NCBI GenBank assembly: GCA_903870275.1
Contig: CAIQCK010000055.1
Coordinates: 52,369 to 116,368 of the forward strand
Source: an uncultured bacterium
GTDB taxonomy: Bacteria > Verrucomicrobiota > Verrucomicrobiia > CAIQCK01
Direction: 5' to 3'
DNA: 64,000 nt
The notes under the pieces were generated by a model that had not been told where the DNA came from, ran no database searches, and saw nothing but the letters and a program-made list of their open reading frames with translations. Within the stretch, counting starts at the first letter, position 1; each line of letters starts with the position of its first letter. Positions 17,423 through 24,184 of the stretch are shown piece by piece. Both the position numbers and the translations under genes were made by a program.

Positions 17423-17838
17423 ATTGGGGGGATCATCGTCTAAAGTGGGATAGAGGGAATTTGCCGTCATACCGCTGATGAGCGCGGCGTCTATCATATA
17501 CTGAACAAAATGGATCAGAAGTCGCACAACCTCCAACGCGCCGATAATAATGGGGAGGAAAACTCTCGCGAGGAACGGCGCGAGCACAATGTATCCCGCC
17601 GGAAGACCGATGAAGAACATGAGGAAAAAGCCAAGTCGCTGCGGCGTGCCAGAAGCGTAAGACCACAAGGCAAGCCCGATGCCGTAAATACCGGCGAACA
17701 CAAGCATAACTACCAACAACGCTCCCGAGAACATCTCACGGTATTCGCGCGCCATCCGGCCCACACGAACTTTCGTGTGTTTTAGTGCGAGTTCTTTCAT
17801 ATCGTGTCCTTTAGCAATCAGCGCGTCTTCACTCCTAA
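17353..17838 (-). mobile_element. Putative lone integron gene cassette
   Basis: A 486-bp unit made of a short leader, one small ORF (17800 to 17417) and the attC-like site. The 5' boundary is proposed at G/TTAGGA (minus strand, 17839-17833), which matches GTTRRRY except for the last base and leaves a 38-base leader, typical of cassettes. The other boundary is in the R' box at 17353. No integrase, attI site or second cassette is present, so this would be an isolated insertion next to the alcohol dehydrogenase. Confidence 0.5.
17417..17800 (-). CDS. Small membrane protein encoded by the cassette
   Basis: 127 residues from ATG 17800, preceded by aaagga seven bases upstream; the longer open frame to 17968 lacks support and crosses the proposed cassette boundary. 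Two strong hydrophobic stretches at about 27-47 (GALLVVMLVFAGIYGIGLALW) and 57-90 (LGFFLMFFIGLPAGYIVLAPFLARVFLPIIIGAL) predict two or three membrane helices. The N terminus is basic and the C terminus acidic (TLDDDPPNA). The family is not recognised. A TATAAT at 17841-17846 (minus strand) just outside the cassette could drive it. Its stop is within the attC R'' box, which supports a gene cassette of unknown cargo function. Confidence 0.6.
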   Translation of the reverse strand: MKELALKHTKVRVGRMAREYREMFSGALLVVMLVFAGIYGIGLALWSYASGTPQRLGFFLMFFIGLPAGYIVLAPFLARVFLPIIIGALEVVRLLIHFVQYMIDAALISGMTANSLYPTLDDDPPNA

Positions 17839-18201
17839 CATTATAGATAGAACGGCGGATGTGTCGCATAACACGGGAGCGATGACAAGGTGGAAAAGCT
17901 TGCTTTTCCGCTGGGGCTGCGAATCTTACGCGGTTCGTTGGTTTCATTAATTGGAGCAGCAAACACAAACAGAAGCCCCAATATGACGGCGGGATTCATT
18001 CCGAACCCGAAGGCACGTTTCCAAGCGGATAGCGGTGGCGGCACACGGATCGTCCTCGGCGGGCTTGGAAGCTGGCGCGGCCCGGTTTAGACTGCGGGGC
18101 ATGAAACAACCGCCTCAAGTTTCGCTGGCCTCCGCGTTGGTCGTGACGGTGAGCGGCGAGGCGTTGCGCGTGGTGTTGACGCCGTAAGTAAATCCAACCA
18201 G
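17839..18201. other. Intergenic stretch with hairpin and duplicated gene tail
   Basis: No full gene seen. It holds a hairpin ggaaaagc/gcttttcc at 17892-17909 (related to 7009-7028), a TATAAT on the minus strand at 17841-17846, and the 28-codon frame with a duplicated dehydrogenase tail at 18101-18187. The remainder shows no recognisable feature. Confidence 0.55.
18101..18187 (+). pseudogene. Remnant: duplicated 3' tail of the alcohol dehydrogenase
   Basis: A 28-codon frame from ATG 18101 to TAA. Its last residues, VSGEALRVVLTP, copy the end of the upstream dehydrogenase, ESGEALRVVLVP. At DNA level 24 bases (18152-18175) are identical to 17293-17316, followed by diverged bases and a stop at the equivalent codon. 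The first 16 codons (MKQPPQVSLASALVVT) do not match the dehydrogenase. It is too short to be an enzyme; it looks like a deletion or duplication scar. Confidence 0.6.
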
Positions 18202-20040
18202 CTACTGTTTTCGCAGCCGGCAGCGCATCAGGCGCGAGCTGCAGCCGTAGTAGAGCGTTTCGTCCTGCGTCACAAAAAAGCCGTAGGCGCGCTTGAGCGA
18301 ATCATCGCGCGCGATGATCTTCGCGCTGTGGTCGGCGGGATCAATTGCGAAGACCGCATCGTCGCCGATACCGTAGATGAGACCCTTCGGGCCGGCGGGT
18401 TGATGGCTGAGTTCGGGGAAGCGCAGGCTGGCCACCGGCAAGGTTCCCGTGAAGACGACTTTCTGCTGCGCCGGATCGAACGCGTAGTATTTCGCGCCGG
18501 TGGTGCCGTAAAGCAGGCCGTTGCGCGCGTGGACGACCGCGCCGTATTGCGTCGTGCCGGCGATGGGCTGGACGCGGAACGCGACCGTCTCGCGCTGGCA
18601 GTCCCAGAGGAACGCGCACGCTTCCTTTTCGGTCGGGATCGCGCTGGAGCCGCCCTGGATGGACGACGCGCAGAACAAGCCGCCCAGTTCGGGGACGGCG
18701 GCAACGCTGAAGATGCTCTGGTGGGGGATGACGTTGGTCCAGACCTTGCATGTGAAGTCGTTGGGGTTGACACGCACGAGCGCGCCGCCGAGCCGGCCTT
18801 TGGAGGGAAACGTCCCCGAGTAGATCATGCCGTCCGGGCCGAGCGTCAACTGAACGGGCCGCTCCTGGCCGGCGACGGAGACAACGTGCCGGGGATTGTC
18901 GGTTTTGTTGATCGGCCGCGCCGGGTCGAAGAAATCCACGCTGGCGGGCATGTAGCTGCTCAGGAACAACCCTGACGGATGATTGAGCGTGTCATAGATC
19001 TGGGTCTTTTTGGTTGCCAGCTCGCCGAAGTTCGTAAACTTTCCGCTGCGCGTGTCGTAGGAGAACGAAATGGCCGGGGAAAACGTGCCGCCGTAAATCA
19101 CGCCGTCGCGCTCGCAGCTCACGCTGAAGATCGAGCGCGGCGCGCCTTCGTAGCGTGTCTGGAAGAGCGTGGTCTTCCGCGTTTTTACATCGGTCAACGC
19201 CAGCTTGCCCGCGGCGTTGATGTAGCCGACGATTTTGTCGCCGGCCACGAGCGGCTTGCGCGGCGCCGGCGGCTGCGTCACGCCGATTTCAACGCGATCG
19301 GGATGGCAGCGAAACTTCGCGTCGCCCGACTCGCCATAAACACGGCCATCCGCCGCCAGCCAGACGCGCGGGTTGCCCTGCGCCTTGGTCAGCGATTCGG
19401 GCAGGATTTGTTTCTTCACGCCGGTGCCGGCGTCCACGGCCCAAAGCTCCTGATGATGCAAGCCGACGGGGCAGTAGATGACGTTGTCGGCGCTGGCGGC
19501 GGGGTGAAGAAGGTAAAACTGTTTCGGGTCATTGGGAAGCCGGCCGAGGTTTTCGACCTTGCCCGTGCGCGGGTCGCACCGCACGAGGCAGGCTTGCGGA
19601 TACGAACCCACATAAAACTTCCCGTCCGGCCCGACCGCGTTGCCGAGCCAGTAGCTCGCGGGATTGGCCGGCACGCCAAGGTCCACCAACTTGCCCGTGG
19701 CGGCGTCATACTTCAGGAAATGGCCGGGCGAGCCGGTGTAGGCGTAGAGATTCCCGTCGGCGGCCTGGACCATCTGGATGTGCGTGCGGCAGAAGCGGGT
19801 GGTTTCGATCCAGGTCACTTCGCCGCTGTCGAGGTGAATGCCGACCAGCGCGTTCCTGTCGGGCGCTTCGTAAGTGCCCCACGCCACATAGCCGCCCGCG
19901 GGCTCGCGCGTGACGCATTCCACCGCCAGTTCGCGCACGCGCACCGGTTCGCCCAAATCCTCGAAAACGCAGCCCGCATTCGCCGCGAAAGCAGGCAGCG
20001 CGGCCAACCAAAACAGTCCGAGCGCAAGCCTCTTGCTCAT
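18202..20040 (-). CDS. Secreted beta-propeller protein
   Basis: 612 residues from ATG 20040, chosen because a signal peptide (LALGLFWLAALPAFAANAG) follows directly; the frame is open back to 20166. Repeated blades of about 45-60 residues carry motifs such as YDAATGKLVDLG, CDPRTGKVENLGRL, YDTRSGKFTNFGELA and GPDGMIYSGTF, as in SMP-30/lyase-type or two-component-regulator propellers. Tandem D-x-T/R-G-K units suggest seven or eight blades. Cysteines are few. The protein is likely a periplasmic or surface carbohydrate-binding or lyase-like protein. No catalytic residues can be assigned. It ends just after the duplicated dehydrogenase tail and is not obviously co-transcribed with its neighbours. 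Confidence 0.72.
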   Translation of the reverse strand: MSKRLALGLFWLAALPAFAANAGCVFEDLGEPVRVRELAVECVTREPAGGYVAWGTYEAPDRNALVGIHLDSGEVTWIETTRFCRTHIQMVQAADGNLYAYTGSPGHFLKYDAATGKLVDLGVPANPASYWLGNAVGPDGKFYVGSYPQACLVRCDPRTGKVENLGRLPNDPKQFYLLHPAASADNVIYCPVGLHHQELWAVDAGTGVKKQILPESLTKAQGNPRVWLAADGRVYGESGDAKFRCHPDRVEIGVTQPPAPRKPLVAGDKIVGYINAAGKLALTDVKTRKTTLFQTRYEGAPRSIFSVSCERDGVIYGGTFSPAISFSYDTRSGKFTNFGELATKKTQIYDTLNHPSGLFLSSYMPASVDFFDPARPINKTDNPRHVVSVAGQERPVQLTLGPDGMIYSGTFPSKGRLGGALVRVNPNDFTCKVWTNVIPHQSIFSVAAVPELGGLFCASSIQGGSSAIPTEKEACAFLWDCQRETVAFRVQPIAGTTQYGAVVHARNGLLYGTTGAKYYAFDPAQQKVVFTGTLPVASLRFPELSHQPAGPKGLIYGIGDDAVFAIDPADHSAKIIARDDSLKRAYGFFVTQDETLYYGCSSRLMRCRLRKQ

Positions 20041-20249
20041 AACGGCGGCGAGTCTGCGCCCGGCGACTTCGCGCTTGCAAGCGCGGAGTGAACGGGGCGA
20101 ATGGCGCGCGATGTATGCGACAATCCGCTTAAGCGTGACTTCTGCAAACAAGGTTGTGTCCGCCATCTGTGCGGCCCTGTGGTTATGACGGCGTTGTTTT
20201 TTCTGCCGCGCCGTGGAGATGTTTGGTTCGGCAGTTTATTGCAACGGGA

Positions 20250-21626
20250 TCATTCCAATTTCTTGTCGAGGGCCTTCATCATGTTGATGAGCCAAGGGTG
20301 CTTTTCGTTCTTGAGATGGTCGCGGACGATTCTCTTCCCTTCTTCCCCGCCGCCAAACCACAGTGCGGAAATTGCGTCGAAGCGGACCAACTGGGCTTTT
20401 TCCGCCAACATCGCCCGAACGGATTCGACGCCCTTTGTTTTCCAAACATGGACCGCCAGATAGCAGGCGAGACCGCGCTTTCGCAAGTCATTGCCACCCA
20501 TCATCGCTTGAATCTCCGTGCCGAGGGAATCGTCCGCATTTTTCATAAGGATTCCCATGGCCTGCATGCGGATGGTTGGGTCGTCGTGTCCCATCGCTTC
20601 CAGAAAATACGGGCATTTTTTGACGTCCCATGGCGCAGCCAGTTTGACAAGAGCGTAACTTGTGACCGCCGGGTTTTCGTTTTTGAGGAGGTCCTCGATC
20701 TTCTTGCCGTCTTTTTCCGCTTTTTCTACGATGTGTGCCGCGACACTGGCGTTGAGTTTTAGAATGCGGGCCTCGGCGTATTCCGTGTCATAGAAATGCG
20801 GATCAAGAAAGTAAGCGTTCAAGTAGTAGTGGAGCGATTTCTCCTCGTTCTGCCGGACTCGCAGGAAAAACCGCCCAACCCACCCTTGGATGTGCGCGTC
20901 GTTCTTGCCAGATTCCGCGGCCTTCACGAACGTCTCTTCCGCTTCGTTGAGCTTGTTGGCGTCTTGCAACAGGACGGCCTGATTGAACAGGAACATGGCG
21001 TGCTTGGGATGCTTTTTGAGTGCTTCTTCAAGCAGAGATCTTGCCTTGTCCGGCTCCTTTCGCATCAACGGACCAATTTTCCCTGCGAACGATTCGACGG
21101 AGTCCGGATGCTTCCTGAAAAAGCCCTCCACAATTTCATTGGCGCTTGTGTCGTCTTTCTCGCGCCGATACACCTCGGCCAACGCCTCGTAGTTCTTGTA
21201 TTCCTCCGGTTTCACGACAATCAACTGGTTCAGGAAAGACTTGGCGTTCTTCCAATCTCCCCGCGAGACGTAAATGTCCGAAAGGCCAAAGAGCGTATCG
21301 GCGTCTTTGGGTTCTTGTTGGTGCCTGGCCAGGAGCTTGTCTTCCGCCTCTTTGCTGTTGTCGAACGGCTTGATGTTGTAAAAGGCCCTGGCATAGGCGG
21401 CGTCAAAGACCTTTTCCTCAAAGCGGTTGCGGCGCGCCGATTCCAGAATGTAGTAGGCGAGGAGGCGGTTGCCTCCGTCGTGATGAAACTTTGCGAGCGC
21501 CATGTGTGATTCAGGCTCGAAATGGTTCATGGCGTATGCCTGTTGGAGGTCCTCGAGCGATGGCGCCTTGGCTTTGAGGATGTCTCCGTTCAGCAGAAGC
21601 ATGGAAAGACTGGCCGTTATGATCAT
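20250..21626 (-). CDS. TPR protein with HEAT-like C-terminal region
   Basis: 458 residues from ATG 21626, preceded by aaagagg; a much longer open frame continues upstream antisense to the epimerase gene and is spurious. A short hydrophobic start (MIITASLSMLLLNG) may be a signal peptide. Residues about 25-330 contain tetratricopeptide helices (AYAMNHFEPESHMALAKF, DADTLFGLSDIYVSRGDW, HAMFLFNQAVLLQDANKLNEAEE). The last 130 residues look like HEAT/armadillo units (DDPTIRMQAMGILMK, VRFDAISALWFGGGEEGK). It is a scaffold for protein contacts and no enzyme domain is seen. It is divergent from the AGE epimerase, with 198 bp between starts, and somewhat less GC-rich than neighbours. Confidence 0.78.
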   Translation of the reverse strand: MIITASLSMLLLNGDILKAKAPSLEDLQQAYAMNHFEPESHMALAKFHHDGGNRLLAYYILESARRNRFEEKVFDAAYARAFYNIKPFDNSKEAEDKLLARHQQEPKDADTLFGLSDIYVSRGDWKNAKSFLNQLIVVKPEEYKNYEALAEVYRREKDDTSANEIVEGFFRKHPDSVESFAGKIGPLMRKEPDKARSLLEEALKKHPKHAMFLFNQAVLLQDANKLNEAEETFVKAAESGKNDAHIQGWVGRFFLRVRQNEEKSLHYYLNAYFLDPHFYDTEYAEARILKLNASVAAHIVEKAEKDGKKIEDLLKNENPAVTSYALVKLAAPWDVKKCPYFLEAMGHDDPTIRMQAMGILMKNADDSLGTEIQAMMGGNDLRKRGLACYLAVHVWKTKGVESVRAMLAEKAQLVRFDAISALWFGGGEEGKRIVRDHLKNEKHPWLINMMKALDKKLE

Positions 21627-21824
21627 GGAAGTCGCCTCTTTGACGTGTTGTATTGCGAGACGTCGGATTGTCGTGTCGGGTTTTGGGCGAGTCGAGAACA
21701 TTTTACGAGGCAGGTGGACCGCGCGCTCCGCGCCGCGGCGGCGCGTCAAGCGTGTCACGAAGGCATCAAGGACCGTCCGCAGGCGCGCTTGGAATCTGGC
21801 GTTGGCCAACTTATACTGGGAACG

Positions 21825-23105
21825 ATGACACGACCACTTCCGCTTTTGCTGGCGACTGTGATGGGTTTGATATTGATCGGCGCTGCTCGGTCGCCGGCGG
21901 CTTCGCTGGAGCAGAGCGCGCGCGATTTCAAAACGCAGCTCGCGGAAAAAATCCTGCCCTACTGGTTCGACACGGCGCAGGACGCGGCCAACGGCGGCTA
22001 CCTGCTCTCCGACGATCGCGTGCAAGGCCGCACACTGCCGAAGGAGAAGGCCATCGTCACACAGGCGCGGACGGTCTGGACGTTCTCGCTGGCGCACCGG
22101 AAGGGTTTCAGCGACGCGCGGCGCGATTACCTCAAGGCCGCGGCGCAAGGGTATCGGTTCCTGCTCGACCATTTCCTCGACAAGGAGCAGGGCGGCTATT
22201 TCTGGAAGACCGATCTCGTCGGCAAGCCGGTGAACGAGCGGAAGATGGTCTATGGCCAGTCGTTCGTGATCTACGCGCTGGTGGAGTATCACCGCGCCAG
22301 CGGCGACCCGGAGGCGTTGCGGCGGGCGATGGAGCTTTACCGGACGTTGCAGAAACGCGCGCACGACCCGAAGCACGGCGGCTGGACGGAGCATTTCACG
22401 CGCGACTGGACGCCGCTGCCGTTGCGCGATCCGGCGGGCGAGGTGGAGGTGGCGGGATTGAAGAGCGCCAACACGCATCTGCACTTGATGGAGGCATTGA
22501 CGGACCTTTACGAGGTCACGCGCGACGGGGATGTCCGCAAGTCGCTGGAGGAATCCCTGGACATCAACACGAAATACTTTTATCCGCTCGATGCCGCGAA
22601 GTCGTGCTTCCATCGCAATCCCGACTGGTCCGTTGTGACCGACCCGAGCAGCGCCGGCCTCTCCTACGGTCACGATGTCGAGTTCGCGTGGTTGATGGTC
22701 CGCGCCGAAGAGGCGCTCGGCCGCGCGCCATCGTGGCCGCACTTTTACGCGCACCTCGACCACGCCTTGAAATGCGGCTACGACCGCGAGCGCGGCGGGC
22801 TGTATCATCGCGGCATCGGCAACGAGCCGCCCTACGACACAACCAAGGTCTGGTGGGTGCAGGCGGAGATGATCGCGGCGTTCACCGACGCGTTGCGGCA
22901 CAAGCCGGACGCCGCCTGTGAGGCTGCGCTGGAGAAGACGCTGGAGTTTGTCGCGCGGTATATGACCGACCCGAAAGACGGCATCTGGGTGGACAGCGTC
23001 ATGGCGGACGGCCAGCCGAAGAACACGAACAAGGCGCACAACTGGAAGACGAACTACCACGACGTGCGCGCGCTGCTGAAGTTCGTCGAGGCGTTTGGGA
23101 AGTGA
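21825..23105 (+). CDS. Exported AGE-family (acylglucosamine/cellobiose) epimerase
   Basis: 426 residues from ATG 21825, giving a signal peptide LPLLLATVMGLILIGAARSPAAS at once; the frame is open upstream to 21522. The alpha/alpha barrel carries family segments QARTVWTFSLAHRKG, GQSFVIYALVEYH, NTHLHLMEALTDLYEVT, SYGHDVEFAWLM, KVWWVQAEMIAAF and a final NWKTNYHDVRALLKF, including the histidines used in N-acylglucosamine 2-epimerase and cellobiose 2-epimerase. It would epimerise or isomerise a sugar at C2 in the periplasm, which is unusual because most family members are cytoplasmic. It is followed by a complex inverted repeat and then an SDR gene. Confidence 0.85.
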   Translation: MTRPLPLLLATVMGLILIGAARSPAASLEQSARDFKTQLAEKILPYWFDTAQDAANGGYLLSDDRVQGRTLPKEKAIVTQARTVWTFSLAHRKGFSDARRDYLKAAAQGYRFLLDHFLDKEQGGYFWKTDLVGKPVNERKMVYGQSFVIYALVEYHRASGDPEALRRAMELYRTLQKRAHDPKHGGWTEHFTRDWTPLPLRDPAGEVEVAGLKSANTHLHLMEALTDLYEVTRDGDVRKSLEESLDINTKYFYPLDAAKSCFHRNPDWSVVTDPSSAGLSYGHDVEFAWLMVRAEEALGRAPSWPHFYAHLDHALKCGYDRERGGLYHRGIGNEPPYDTTKVWWVQAEMIAAFTDALRHKPDAACEAALEKTLEFVARYMTDPKDGIWVDSVMADGQPKNTNKAHNWKTNYHDVRALLKFVEAFGK

Positions 23106-23119
23106 TACCGGTTGCAGAA

Positions 23120-23245
23120 CTGTAGCGGCGGTCTCTGACCGCCGAAATGCTGCGGTAGGGCGCGACCGCTGGGCGCGCCGCATCGCTGTCTCGGCCGGCC
23201 CGGCGGTCCGGCCCTACCATCGGCGGTCGGAGACCGCCGCTACAG
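23120..23245. repeat. Nested inverted repeat element
   Basis: Outer arms 23120-23144 and 23221-23245 (25 bases, one mismatch) enclose a second pair, ggtagggc...gccctacc (from about 23154 and ending at 23218). Each outer arm also holds the palindromic ggcggtctctgaccgcc core. The whole folds as a two-tier hairpin of about 126 bases between the epimerase and the next SDR. It looks like a REP/MITE-type dispersed element, not a U-tract terminator. Confidence 0.8.
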
Positions 23246-23286
23246 GGCGAAAACAAACTCTAAATGGTATAAGCGGAGAAAAACTC

Positions 23287-24048
23287 ATGGACCTGAAACT
23301 GAAGGACAAGGTGGTGCTGGTCACGGGCGGCTCGCACGGATTGGGCAGGGCCATCTGCCTCGGTCTGGCCGCGGAGGGCGCGAAGGTGGGCGTGAATTAT
23401 CACCGCAATCCCGAAAAAGCCGACGCGCTGGTCGCCGAAATCCGCCGGGCGCACGGCGTCGAAGCCGCGGGCGCGCGCGGCGACATCGCGAAGGAGGCGG
23501 ATGTCATCCCGATGTTCGATGAACTGGAGCGGCGGCTCGGCCCGGTGGACGCGGTGGTGAACAACGCCGCCGTCTGCCCGGTCGGACCGATCACCGAGAT
23601 GAGCGAGACGGATTGGAACCGGACGTTCCAGGTCAACATGACCGGCACGTTCCTGTGCAGCCGCGAACTGGCGCGGCGGCTGTTGAAGGCGAACCGCCCC
23701 GGGCGGATCGTCAACATCTCCTCGCAGGCGGCGTTTCGCGGCTCGCAGTCGGGCAAGGCGCCCTACGACGCGAGCAAGGGCGCGATCGTCGCGTTCACCG
23801 TGTCGCTGGCCCGCGAGCTGGCGCCGCGGAACATCGGCGTCAATTGCGTCGCTCCCGGTTTCATGTACACGGAGATGCTGGCGCCGTTCCTTGACGTGGA
23901 CCGCGAGAAGTTCGAAAGCCGCGTGCCGCTGCACCGGATCGCGACGCTGGAAGAAGTGACGAACGTCGTCGTCTTCCTCGCCTCCGACCGCGCCAGCTAC
24001 ATGACCGGCGCGACGGTGGACGTGAGCGGCGGGCTGGCGATGCGGTGA
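23287..24048 (+). CDS. Short-chain dehydrogenase/reductase (FabG-like)
   Basis: 253 residues. Cofactor loop TGGSHGLG at 13-20 with NYHR after strand 2 suggesting NADPH use, NNAAV at 92-96, NISSQ with Ser145/146, and active Tyr160-x3-Lys164 in YDASKGA. The end TGATVDVSGGLAMR is standard. It is cytoplasmic, a 3-oxoacyl or sugar/polyol reductase. The start ATG 23287 follows aagcggagaaaaactc. It is separated from the AGE epimerase by the nested repeat, so joint transcription is uncertain. It is only distantly similar to the SDR at 14730, so the two are not a recent duplication. Confidence 0.9.
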   Translation: MDLKLKDKVVLVTGGSHGLGRAICLGLAAEGAKVGVNYHRNPEKADALVAEIRRAHGVEAAGARGDIAKEADVIPMFDELERRLGPVDAVVNNAAVCPVGPITEMSETDWNRTFQVNMTGTFLCSRELARRLLKANRPGRIVNISSQAAFRGSQSGKAPYDASKGAIVAFTVSLARELAPRNIGVNCVAPGFMYTEMLAPFLDVDREKFESRVPLHRIATLEEVTNVVVFLASDRASYMTGATVDVSGGLAMR

Positions 24049-24057
24049 TTTTTATTG

Positions 24058-24088
24058 GCCCGCTAAAGACGCTAAAAGACGCGAAAGG
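24058..24088. repeat. Tandem 'cgctaaagacg' motif
   Basis: Three near-identical 10-11-base units (cccgctaaaga, cgctaaaaga, cgcgaaagga). A similar series occurs at 27099-27130. These two copies flank the SUMF1-Lon gene on either side, both in non-coding DNA. Confidence 0.6.
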
Positions 24089-24184
24089 AGAGGGAAAAGC
24101 TTCCGTGGGCAGGGACAGCCGTGCGGAGAAATTAAGAGTTTTCGGAATTCTTCACTCTTCACTCGCCGCGCCGAGCGGCTTTCC

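Noticed and set aside
20250..23183. 977-codon minus-strand frame joining the TPR gene to sequence antisense to the epimerase
   Set aside because: The TPR protein has its own ATG and ribosome site at 21626; the upstream part is antisense shadow.
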